From Musa acuminata AAA Group (taxonomy: Eukaryota > Streptophyta > Magnoliopsida > Zingiberales > Musaceae), in assembly GCF_036884655.1 (NCBI RefSeq), contig NC_088340.1, forward strand, positions 6,531,501-6,595,500: DNA of 64,000 nt, given 5' to 3'. A program made the translations under genes and the position numbers. Below, piece after piece: positions 50,335 to 60,876 of this stretch. Position 1 is the first letter of the stretch; each line of letters starts with the position of its first letter. Under the pieces are notes generated by a model. The model was not told the DNA's origin. It saw only the letters and a program-made list of their open reading frames with translations, and did not search any database.

Positions 50335-51994
50335 CGAGGGATCGAGAGATCTGGATCCTCGCGTTACCTCTCCCAGGGGGCAAGTCAAAAGGATATTTGG
50401 CGCTGCTCCTTCATGGATTGGCCGCTTAGTTAGGGCAGGACGGGAAGATCGGGAGCGTAGATTGTTCTGCAGGCATCAGCCTTCTCGTCGAGAGAGATCG
50501 AGAGAGAGGCGGAGGAGGCATCTCCACGGGCACGGGGAAGATGCGAAAAATAAAAAATAAAAATCTATAAATAATATGGGCGAATTCTTAAAGAAAAATA
50601 ATTTTGGTTTTTCTCACAAAACGCTCTTATTTTGAAAAATGCCCAAATTGCATCCCTACTTTAAAAAATATATATTAATTTTAAAAATTGCTTGGGTTTA
50701 CATAAGATTAAACTGAATAAAAATTTAATTGAACTTGAACGGATGCTACACTATATATTTTTGTTTTATATTTGTCAATCGATATGACATGTGTTCTATC
50801 ATTATTATCATAGTATTTTTCACGACATCTAAGTATCATCCAATTTGTGTTATTATGTTTACGAGCGTTTGAGTTCCATGATGACACCGGCTCCTTTGAG
50901 CTTCTATTTCATCGCTTCGTATTATTTGTGATAAAACTTCGGTTCTTTCATGTATATTCTTATTTATATAAAATTATTTATTAGAAAATCTAAACTTTTA
51001 ATTTATTATGTAGATAGGGTTCCAAGGTTGCATTGAAGTTTACTATTGAATAGTATTTTAAAAACTTATTATTTTACTATCAATATTTTTAGTGTTCTTT
51101 ATAAAATAAAATCTTTATCCAGAACAACGTGCTATCATTACCTCGTTTATTTTATTTTCAACAAATTATAATTTCTGTCTAATATTTTTTTATATTTGAG
51201 CTTCTAAAGAGGTTAGAAATTTTGGTTTAGACAAAAAATTCCTAATAGGTGATGCATTATTTTTTAGAAACATTTAAAAATAGTGCATCTATGCTAATAA
51301 AAAAAATCTCAAATTTTTAGGAAAGCTTTGAATAATTGACACTTTATGCTTTCCATTTTAAAAGATTTTTTTTTGTATTTTTATGATTTTTTAGCATCGC
51401 AACAATGTGTCTTTTTTTTATTTTTTTTCTAATTAGATAATTTTTTATTGAATTATTAACTCTAATCCCTTTTGATTTTAAATAGGAAATAATATGTCAT
51501 CAAACACTTATTATTCGAGTAGAATGTCCCAAGCCAATTGTAAGAATGTTGATTTAAGCATAGATATGTTTTTGTTTATATAAATTTATATTTAATTTCT
51601 GTTGAATTATTGTTGATAATTTTTAAATTTTATCTTTGTAGTTTCCTTTGTTGGTAATAGTCGATTAAGTTATTACGAAGATGAAGAGGGGTTACAAAGT
51701 CATTTTGATTGTATAGTTTTAGGACGAAGTTTTTTGGATTATTTTTATTACTTCCTTATGACAACTACTCAGCCTAATTAAGTAAAATCGGTCTAGTTAT
51801 CATGTGTCACTTTGATATTATAAGAATTATTGAATTTGATTTTTTTTGGGATATCCTTGATATTCTTATATCTCACTGATTAATATTGACAATTATAGAA
51901 TGATGGTCTAAAAATGATAAGTTTCCGGTGAATGATGTGGAACTATCCTTTTTTTTAATCTGACGTATCTTTTTTTGCTTAATCTATACCATTT

Positions 51995-52019
51995 TGAGTT
52001 TAGTACAATACGGTATGAG

Positions 52020-52051
<32 letters not shown>

Positions 52052-52125
52052 GGTTCGTCTTATCCATCTGTATCGATGTGCCGACCAATTGTTAGTATAG
52101 CATGTGTTGAAGCGTATCAAAAATA
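51995..52125. repeat. Dispersed GTACC-type repeat, intergenic copy with (TA)n
   Basis: (TA)n at 52025-52051 is followed by GGTTCGTCTTATCCATC and TATCGATGTGCCGACCAA. It aligns with 24435-24495 in the REN1-type gene and shares the TA tract arrangement of 23095-23220. Confidence 0.65.
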
Positions 52126-53250
52126 CGCTCAAAATCACTAAAAATAGTTTTAAAAAAATAAATTAATATTTTAAGTAAATAAATAAATATAAAATTAGTA
52201 TATTTTTATAAAAATAATTTAAATTAGGATAAAATAGTGACACTTATCTTTTTCGGACTCTAAGGAGTAGCTTTGTGGTATGTTCCCGATTGTGCTTTCG
52301 TTAATACTAAATTATCTTAAAAGAAATGATTTGAATTATTTTTGTTTTTAAATAAGTTCAAATTTAAAATTCAAATGAACCAAGTACTCAATCAATGAAT
52401 ATATCTAGTTCTATTTAAAAGAAAAAAAAATAATGAAACTCTACAAGTGGTGGATCAAGGTCCTCGATTATATATATGTATATTAATTTGATATATTTGT
52501 CGAACATAATCCTAATACATAATAGACCAATACATTGTATGTTATTGGTGCATTGATATGGTGATGACCATAGTCTGGTTATCGTAAATCACATGTGTTT
52601 AAGGTACCTTTTAAGACAAGTATAATTGTGCCATGTATTGGTGTGAATGATGAAGAATAATGTTGGAACTTCTACTTTTATCATTGATTTGTTGCTCCAT
52701 ATCATACGATCAATTACTATACTATTACTAAAAGAAGTATAACTAACTATCACCATATTGTCATTAGTCATAAGATTCTTCGTAATACAATGATAGTAAA
52801 TACGATGAGCTTCGCTATGTGTCTATGTCGTATAGGCTCTATTGTATCTTTTCAAAATTATCCACTATCTTCTCCTTTCCCTACTACCAATAACGATCTT
52901 TTCCTCATCTGAAGGATCCGCCGGAACCAACAAAGATCAACATAACTTAGCCAACCCTACACGAGAGTCAGAGTCATTAACGAGTTGAAATAACATAGCA
53001 GATCAAAAGTTCGACTACTCAACAATAACAACAGTAGAGAGCAGTTGAGAACCAAGAGACACATTAGACACGTTACAATTGAAGTAGAAGATCGAAGACT
53101 GAACAGTTAAAATAGCTAATCATTGAACGTTGCTTGTGTATTTTGTTTTTTCTAAGTGTGGGTGTTGGGAAAAAGCCGAACTTTTTAAGGGAATTCGTCC
53201 AAATAATATTAATTAGCTAATTAATTATTTCTTTATTTGTGTTCATTTTT

Positions 53251-53440
53251 TACGTGGTTACGTAACGCTTTACGTGGCGCGTACTCGTGGACCGTCAGTT
53301 CCAAGTTGCTTGCCATTGGATGCGGGCCCCACATGAGATGGTTTAATCATAAAGACTGTCGGTCGGCGAGGCTCCCTAATATCTTATAGCAAGTATATAT
53401 CGCCCGTGCAATGAGAAGGTATGCACGTGGTCGACGTGGC
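53251..53440. promoter_or_regulatory. Cluster of ACGTG (G-box/ABRE-like) words
   Basis: TACGTGG at 53251, TTACGTAACG at about 53258, TACGTGGCGC at 53271, CACGTGG at 53424 and GACGTGGC at 53433. Such words bind bZIP and bHLH factors in plants. No gene start was found next to the cluster, so function is speculative. Confidence 0.3.
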
Positions 53441-53770
53441 AGCCACCGACTATGATGTATGGTTGTCGTCAACGAAGACGTGTAGTTTGGATGCACCTCA
53501 CTAAACCACCATAATTAGCTAATATACTATATTATCTGTTGTATTAAAATATATATCACAAGTTGAATCATAATTAGTTAAATCACATGTTGAAAGGTAT
53601 TGTCTAACTAATACATAGCGTAGTTGATAAAGGTTTTGATGAATCATCATAATATCTTGAGCTCAGATCTTATCTTCATCATTTATTCTTTAAAAACATA
53701 TATATAATTAATTTTTTTTTATTTACTTTTGCCAAAGACAAAAGATCAGAGATTAATGTGTAGTAAATAT

Positions 53771-54078
53771 GTGTTGGCGTAACTAATTATATTCATGAAA
53801 TTTAATCTAGATGTTTATAAAAAAAATCTAAAAATGAACCTTATAATTTTTATAAATATGGGGAAAAAAAAGATAAAAGTGTTGGATTTAATAAGATGCA
53901 AAAAAAAAAATCAAGATGGAAAAGCTTATTATTTTATATATATTTTTATCATGATGAAGAATTTATTTATTTTTCATGTACATAGATAAAGAGTATCAAC
54001 CCATGTAAATCGCTTTGTTTTTTAATTTATATTTTATTATTAGCTTTTAAAATTAATTTGATTTTTCTATCAAAGTGC
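53771..54078. repeat. Segmental duplication, copy 1
   Basis: Matches 54157-54509 in the same orientation, offset about 386 bases. Shared anchors are CTTATAATTTTTATAAATATGG, AAGATAAAAGTGTTGGATTT, CATGTAAATC and AAnTAATTTGATTT. Identity is moderate, with A-run indels. Confidence 0.75.
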
Positions 54079-54156
54079 TTTGAGTCATTGCTGATGATGG
54101 TAGACAAAAAAAAATAAAATGGTGAAATCATCCAGTTTTTGGCAGTATGTAATAAT

Positions 54157-54509
54157 GTGTTGGCACGACGAATTATATTAATAAAATTGAATCTAGAAGT
54201 TTCCTGAAAAAAAAATATCTAAAAATCAACCTTATAATTTTTATAAATATGGAAAAAAGAAAAAGAAGATAAAAGTGTTGGATTTGATAAGGTAAAAAAA
54301 AAATTCAAGTATGAAAAGACTTCTACATAAAAAAAAAAAAACTCTTAAAATTATAATTTAATTATTTTATAAATATTCTATCATGGTGAAAATTTTATTT
54401 TCTCTCCATAGACATAGATAAAAAAAAGTGTCAAATCATGTAAATCTTAAGTTGATGTTTTTTAATATGATCAATTTTTAAAACTAATTTGATTTGTTTC
54501 TCTGAAAGT
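54157..54509. repeat. Segmental duplication, copy 2
   Basis: Second copy of 53771-54078, slightly longer because of A-run and small insertions. No coding content. Confidence 0.75.
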
Positions 54510-55611
54510 AGACACACAAAAAAAAGTGTCTATTAGAGAATTTTATAGTGATGCATAAGTGATAAGCTCTATTAGAAACAAGAGAAAGAATGGGTGTGTT
54601 TGTTTATTAAAATGTCATTGCCACCATTAAACATTGCAATTTTCAAGTTATCAATAACATTCCTATAAGTTGCTTCTCTTTTCTTTCTCTCGTTCGATTT
54701 AATCTCTCTCAAACATAATTGGGTCCACTATCATGATTGAAACAATGCTACAATATAGTTAACCAATTGATACCCACCTATGCAATCATCATGGAGATAT
54801 CTAATAAATAGGCTATGGTTCCTCTAGTTGGCCAAGAGGATGACCAACTTATTGTACTCAAACACCAATCATTTGCACATGATTACTCTCTGCCTCTATA
54901 ATTCTATGTTCTTGATTCATGTTGCACGGCCATGAAAAGGCAAGGCTAAAAGTTGGCGCAATGGGTGAACAAGCGGCAACCCTAAACAGCTCAAGATGAT
55001 AACCTTCCATTAGAAGATGCAGTTTGGATGCTTTCCATGCACTCACCTTTGCTTGTGGCAGATTGGGAAGAAGAACTGGATGGAAGGTATCACTAATAAT
55101 TGAGTTAGAGACAACTTTGAATTCACCTTTCATTCAACGATTACTTTGTCTCCTTCTCCGGGCCTTGGAACTGTTTCCCTTGGCAACCGGTCGCTTGGAT
55201 CAGCGAGTAAATGGCGTTGCAGGTAGAATTGTGGCCATGGGAGTTTGTCCGATAGCGTTTGGGCTTGTGGCTTGTTGACGACGGGGCGACAAAGTACAGG
55301 GAACCCCCACAAATAATTCGAGTAGGTCCAAGAAATGTTGGGCATCCCGAGAGGCTCATGACGAGGCACAAGGCATTATTGGGAGTACGGATGGATGGAT
55401 CGCCGAAGCATGCAGTCCACGGCGTGGATTTGGCTCCCTCGGTCGGACCTACCATGGCCTGTGGCCACGGAAAGATCTCGAGCAGTAGCTGAGCCATGTC
55501 TGCGACACGCCGTGGCCTCACCTAACACTTATCCATCGATCCCTTATACATCTTCTTCTCGCTCATCCCTATCAACAAGCAGCGAGCAGTTTGCGCTGCT
55601 GCGATCGCGCG

Positions 55612-55833
55612 ATGTCAGGCCACCGGCGACAAGCCTCCCAGTCTCTCCCGGCGTCGTTCGACGTTACGGCGGAGGAGGAGCCGCCGCCCAAGGTGGCGCC
55701 TGAGGGCGCGGGTCATGGCAATGCTGACGGTGGGAAGTCCCTGGGTGGTGATGCTGCAAGGAAGGCGCTGCCGCCCGGCGGGGAAAGCTCTGGTGTTAAG
55801 TCCAAGGAGAAGCCCTCCGCTGTTGCGTCTTGA
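55612..55833 (+). CDS. Small unrecognised protein, single exon (73 residues)
   Basis: ATG at 55612 in fair context (GCGATGTCAG), stop TGA at 55831. The product is hydrophilic and low in complexity: a basic start (MSGHRRQASQSLP), an acidic-proline patch (EEEPPP), then Gly/Ala/Lys-rich sequence ending in SKEKPSAVAS. There is no signal peptide, membrane segment or known domain. I believe short plant proteins with similar starts exist but cannot name one. A TATA-like TTATACA at 55544-55550 lies about 65 bases upstream, and a long (CT)n tract follows in the presumed 3' UTR. GC content is well above the flanks, which supports coding. It may be a real small gene or a leader ORF. Confidence 0.5.
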   Translation: MSGHRRQASQSLPASFDVTAEEEPPPKVAPEGAGHGNADGGKSLGGDAARKALPPGGESSGVKSKEKPSAVAS

Positions 55834-55864
55834 GTAGAAGATGGTGTAGTGATGAAGAGGATCG

Positions 55865-55908
55865 AGAGAGTGTCTCTGCTCTCTCTCTGCTCTCTCTCTC
55901 TCTCTCTG

Positions 55909-55936
<28 letters not shown>
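55865..55936. repeat. (CT)n-rich tract
   Basis: CT repeats interrupted by GCTCT, just after the small ORF stop at 55833. Confidence 0.9.
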
Positions 55937-55939
<3 letters not shown>

Positions 55940-57582
55940 GTAGTAGTACTAGTGCTACTTGGTTAACCTTTTGCAGTTCACGTAAGAATAATTCCATGTG
56001 TGCTTGTCCAGTTGAACCATGTCATGAAGGAATGTCTATGCTGAACTATCCAAGATCAATCGTATATCATTAAGAATTTTAATTTACAGCCAAAGGTAGA
56101 TTTACAAGGTTTATCATTTGACAAGGATATATATGAAGATCACTTTCTCATTGGTATCACTTAAGGTAAAACCAGTTCAAGCAAGCACATGATGAATCAA
56201 AAGATTAGAATGGTCAACATCCATCTCCATGAGGTCGATGCTTGAATTCAAATTTGGCCTGGATTTAACCCAGACTTGTCAAAGTAGCAAAGCTTAGATC
56301 TCAAGTTTGACTTTCCCAACTAGCCTAGCTTGGTCAAATCGGCGTCCTCATCTCAGCTTTCGCACACCCTCACTGACTTCTTCTCTCAGAAGCCGAGATC
56401 GAAACCAGTCAAGAAAAAGAATGTGTATTGGCAATATCAGCTGCCAACCAACCCTAGTGCTGAAGAAGTCACAAAGACAAGGTGAAATGTGCTGCTGCTT
56501 GCCACTAGAATAATATTTTAGAGAGGTAGAAAGAGTCAAACATTACCACCAACTCACACAATAATAAGAATAGGATGATGGTTCATTGATGGAGGAAGAA
56601 TGTTGAGTCCGAGGCATGTTTAGCATTGTCCTCAAAAGTAGTTTTTAAGTTATCCTTTACTTAAGAATAATAGGTTTCAAACACAGATATCTGTCAGCTC
56701 AGAAAATATTGAAAAATACGACAAAGAAAAGGATGAAAAACACTATGAAAACAAATAACAAACACAAGATCAAGAATATTATAGAAAATATTTAGACTTG
56801 AAATATGTATAAATACTTTCCTAAAAATAATATTTGTACCTTCTTCTCACTAAAATTATTATGAGTTTGATGCGAATAATTTTAGTGGATATTACGAGCC
56901 TTTAGAAGATCTGTATTGAGTAAACAAAATCTTCAAATAGAAATTAGAGAAAATCTAATTCAATCATTTAGAAAATAAAGAATAAGAGTATGAAAGAAAT
57001 GTCTACATGATTTACCCTCAAATACCTATTTATAGATATTTTCTCAAAGACACAATCTTTCAAAAATAACTAAAAAATCACCTTTTCAAATAAATCTTTT
57101 GAAAAGAAATTTTTTTTTCTTTTTAATTTGAACAATTTATAACAGAAAACACACCGAAAGTAATTAAATTTCACTATAAACTTGATCAAATTTCACTAAA
57201 TAAATTCAAACTTTAACAAATAAAAAATATAATAAAAACTCTTATAGAACTGACAGGATATGATTCTAAGATGATTAATAATATATATATATATATATTT
57301 TAATAATTTTATGATAATTAATTATTTAAATTTTAAAAAATTAATAGGTTCAAAGATTAAAAATAATTTAATTAAAATTAGAGTATAATTTGATTAAATA
57401 AAATTTTATAAAATCAGTTCATCCTAAAAAAATACGTTCATTCTGTCCAAAAGTCAAATCGAGTCAATGTCTGAATAATTTCGTCGGAGCGAAAAAAGGC
57501 ATCCGGTAAAATGCCCATTTTACTTTTACAATAATATTTATGTCGTTCCAAACATAGCCCGAAACAATGGGAATATGATATC
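55937..57582. other. Intergenic region upstream of the quinone reductase gene
   Basis: About 1.6 kb, increasingly AT-rich, with a (TA)n run near 57280-57298. No gene, RNA or named transposon recognised. Confidence 0.6.
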
Positions 57583-57589
57583 TATATAT
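57583..57589 (+). promoter_or_regulatory. TATA box of the quinone reductase gene
   Basis: TATATAT about 85 bases upstream of the chosen ATG (57671). Transcription starting some 25-35 bases downstream would begin after the in-frame ATG at 57599, so it favours 57671 as the translation start. Confidence 0.55.
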
Positions 57590-57670
57590 TAAAGGCCGAT
57601 GCCTTGCACCAGCAGAGCATCCGTTGCGGCGATCGAGGGAGGCAAGCCGAGAGAGAGAGAGAGAGAGGAG

Positions 57671-60600
57671 ATGGAAGCGGCGGCTTTGGCGACGAAACCG
57701 ATTGTGAAGGTGGCAGCGCTCTGCGGTTCCCTCCGCAAGGCTTCCATGAACCGCGGCCTCATCCGCTCCGGCAAGCCACCCTCAACCCTCTTCCCGTTGC
57801 CCTCTTCCTTGTGAAGCTGTTAGTTCTGATTCCCTTTCTCTGTTCTTCTTCCTCCGTAGCCATTCAGCTATGCGACGAGTCCATCGAGGGCATGACGATC
57901 GAGTACGTGGACATCGCGCCGCTCCCCTTCGTCAACACCGACCTCGAGGTTGATGGCACGTTCCCCGAGCCCGTGGAGGCCTTCCGGCAGACGATCCGCG
58001 GAGCCGACGCCATCCTATTGGCTTCGCCCGAGTACAACTACTCCTTCACGGGTAACCCACCATCCAAATCCAAACTTGCCTTCAATGATGGGGATATAAA
58101 CAGGAATAACCTTTGTATAGGAACAAATACTAGAAGACCAAAATACGCAGCGGAATAAAATGGAAACACAATCAAACAGAACACCAAGATATACGTGGAA
58201 AACCCCTTCAATGTGAAGGGTAAAAACCACGGGGCAAGCTAGAGATAATCCACTATGAGAATAATGAATATACAAATCTCAATCTCTTGCCCAAAACCCA
58301 AGCAACAACCACAAGAGAATAACTGGGATACAAGGATCACGTTACTGCCCACAATATCTAAAACCTCCCAAGTAATCATAGCAAGAGCCTACTGTAGATT
58401 TGATCTAACCTGAGATGAGAACACTGCTAGATGATTGTGAACAGTCTCTCTGCGTTGTCCTTGTCTTCTTCCCTTTCTTTCTCTTCCTCTTCTGCCTTGT
58501 TCTCCTTCTTCTCTTTGGAATCTCGTCGCTCCCAAGATCTGCCTCGTTGCTGCCTTTTTATAGCTTTAATCTGTCTCTAAAACGCAGCCACCACACCCCC
58601 CTAATCTTAATTAGGGTTAGGTTAAGAGGGGGTGTGAGCTGTGGGCTGATAAAGCCCACATGGGCTGAATATGGGCCATCAGCCCAACATTAAATACTAT
58701 TGGTTCTCGTTTGATCGTCTTCATAGCTGCTGCTCTGTGCTCTGTTAAAGATCATTTCTTTCGATTATGTTGCGGATTCTTTTGATCTTTTTATATATTT
58801 TCTGATGCCACTTTGTCTGTTAAATTATTTGTTCTCGTAGACATCTTAGCCTTGCACAAACTAAATGATTTTGTAGTGAATGTGCAGGGAATTCTTTGAT
58901 GCGCCCTGTAAGTATGTCCTTGATAACACTAATGCAGACGGACACACTTTTGCTTTAGATTTAGTTTGATTGGCTTTTCGTTCATGAATTAAATGGTAAA
59001 GCCTTCTGCAAGGAAGGATCAAGCCAATTTTTTTTGTTCTTTGCAAGATATAGTTCTATGAAACTGATATTAAATAATAGCAACCTTCATCATTTCTGGT
59101 GATTTAGTACCAGAAACATGAAGTAATTTTTACATCCTTTGCAAGATATATTTTTCTGAAATTGGTATTAGATATGTCCCTATATTGATGAGTTACAACC
59201 TATAACTTCCATTGATATCCTTGATCCAGCATACAAAACACTTCGAAACTCTTAAAACTCCGAAACCACAGACACCATGGTTTATAATAGCTGTTCAAAT
59301 AAAAATTGGCAGCAGATCATACAGCTTGGAATTGCTTGGTGCCACTCATATTTTGTTTTATTTTTATCATTTTTCTAGTTATTTTGGATCATATAGGACT
59401 GCCCAAATAAGCACTGGCAGCAGGTCATACAGCTTAGAATTTCTCTAATATTTCTTTGTTTTTATTATCTTTCCTGTTATTTTGGGATGTACAGGTTCTT
59501 AATGTTGCTCTACATATTGGTATATGGTGGTAGCATGCCAATTTGATAGGTTGTTGAAATCAATATTAGATTGGTATTTAAAACCTTGATACATAATTTT
59601 TTGAATAGCTACATACTGATTATAGATTATTATATTTAGGTGAACAATGAAAGGAATAATGATAAATAAAGGAAAGAAGAAACTCACAAGATAGCTTTGT
59701 TCCTCCATGTGTTCATGTCATCCTTCTAGGCTGGTCCTTTTATGGCATACCCTTATGCTTCATATCCTAGATCAGTAATACAGTGCTATTTCGAAGAGAT
59801 GTTTAATGTTAAGCACTTCTCAGGCTATAAAACTAAATTTTATCCACTTACCACAGGATAGAGGATTTCCTCTAACACTTCTTACTTTATGCCAAGTTTA
59901 TTATACCACAATTGTAGGAATGGCAAAAATGATTGGAATGATGTGTAAGGTATAATTCACATCTCATGCCCTGTATGTCAGTTACCATGGTTGTAATGGT
60001 TTTGAATCTGTACATGTTCATCAAACTTTGGCAATGAAAATGATCATCTGTTGCACTAAGTGGACAATGTTATGAACCTATTAGTGATCATTCTTTCTCT
60101 ACTAAAATTTCAATGTATTTCCCGATATTGTGAGTCGATTAGCTTGGCATGCTGGCATAATGAGCCTCTATAAGACATTAATCTAAGTTGGCAAGCAAGA
60201 TCGAGTTGAAAACCTGATAAACATTTTCTTTAAGTTAAATAAGCTCAAGAATGCTTAGGTAGTAAACTAACATTCAATTATTAGTATTCATAAAAGAAGG
60301 GTCTTACATGTGTTGCAGATTCTAGATGTTGCTTTTTCTCTTAGTATCAGATTAAATTGTCCATCTGCATTCACTTAAATCTAGCAATTTCATGATGGGT
60401 TGGAGTCTCTTACATATGTGTATGGCATCATCACACTCCCTTTGGTAGCATCAACTAGTTCAGGATATTCAGATAGATGATTTTGGATGAAATGTGCATT
60501 TTGTCAGATCCCCACAAAAGTACAAAACAGGTTTATAGATGTGTTCACCCTTTTTTCTTGTTTATATGTAGGTCCTTTGAAGAATGCTATTGACTGGGCA

Positions 60601-60876
60601 TCAAGACCTCCAAACGTAATGGCAGACAAGCCTGCTGCTATTATAAGCGCTGGTGGTGGTTTTGGAGGAGGAAACTCTCAGCTCCATCTTCGCCAGGTTG
60701 GAGTTTTTCTGGATCTTCATTTCATCAACAAGCCGGAACTCTTTGTCCATGCATTCCAGCCTCCACCAAAATTTGACAGAGATGGAAATCTTATTGATCC
60801 TGAGATTAAAGAACGGCTAAAGCAACTGCTTTTATCGCTCAAGGCTTTCACCCTTCGGCTTCAGAACAAATGCTGA
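57671..60876 (+). CDS. NQR: FMN-dependent NADPH:quinone oxidoreductase
   Basis: Exons: 57671-57770, 57860-58051, 60572-60876 (stop TGA). The product is 198 residues; Arabidopsis NQR is about 196. It is a flavodoxin-fold reductase that transfers two electrons from NAD(P)H to quinones and so avoids semiquinone radicals; the plant protein is placed at the plasma membrane or in the cytosol. The N-terminal FMN phosphate loop is LCGSLRKASMNRGL. LLASPEYNYSFTGPLKNAIDW is the second flavin-contact loop, and AGGGFGG follows. Intron 1 (57771-57859) begins GCAAGC and ends CCGTAG, a GC-AG intron. Splicing there gives LIRS-AIQLC with no gap against homologues. Intron 2 is 2.5 kb and contains a solo LTR. 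The ATG at 57671 follows a short (GA)n tract. An in-frame ATG at 57599 would add 24 unconserved residues. Confidence 0.92.
58086..58689 (-). mobile_element. Solo LTR (copia-like), minus orientation
   Basis: Read on the minus strand it starts TGTTGGGCTGATGGCC and ends CCCCATCA, so the ends are TG...CA with a short inverted repeat (TGTTGG/CCATCA, one mismatch). Flanks are TTCAA (58081-58085) and TTAAA (58690-58694), a five-base target duplication with one change. A TATAAAAAGG promoter box lies at 58555-58564 on the minus strand. The inner part has GGGGTTTTCCACGTATATC, a motif I know from U5 regions of plant copia LTRs. No internal retrotransposon sequence adjoins it, so it is a solo LTR left by recombination. 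Confidence 0.85.
59287..59450. repeat. Local direct duplication (~108-base offset)
   Basis: GGCAGCAGATCATACAGCTT near 59308 recurs as GGCAGCAGGTCATACAGCTT near 59416. The following TTTTATTTTTATCATTTTTC and TTTTTATTATCTTTCCTG stretches also correspond. Confidence 0.75.

Larger units (their letters stand above)
50335..55540. other. AT-rich intergenic region, no gene supported
   Basis: The left part (50335-50550) is the probable leader and promoter of the minus-strand RING gene. The rest is AT-rich with many homopolymers. It includes a (TA)n tract (52025-52051) inside a GTACC-type repeat (about 51995-52125), a cluster of ACGTG words (53251-53440), and a ~310-350-base duplication (53771-54078 and 54157-54509). 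Overlapping open frames around 54860-55500 are on both strands and unassigned. Confidence 0.65.
58052..60571 (+). other. NQR intron 2
   Basis: A 2.5 kb intron inside the Gly codon after YSFT. It holds the solo LTR at 58086-58689 and a 108-base local duplication (59287-59450). The rest is AT-rich with nothing recognised. Confidence 0.75.

Noticed and set aside
54858..55521. Overlapping frames of 79-126 codons on the minus strand and 77-84 on the plus strand
   Set aside because: No recognisable domain, no consistent codon pattern, and frames overlap on both strands. Left as unassigned spacer.
57599..57670. N-terminal extension of the quinone reductase from ATG 57599
   Set aside because: It lies at or before the expected transcription start given the TATA box at 57583, includes a GA-repeat-encoded Arg-Glu run, and is not conserved.
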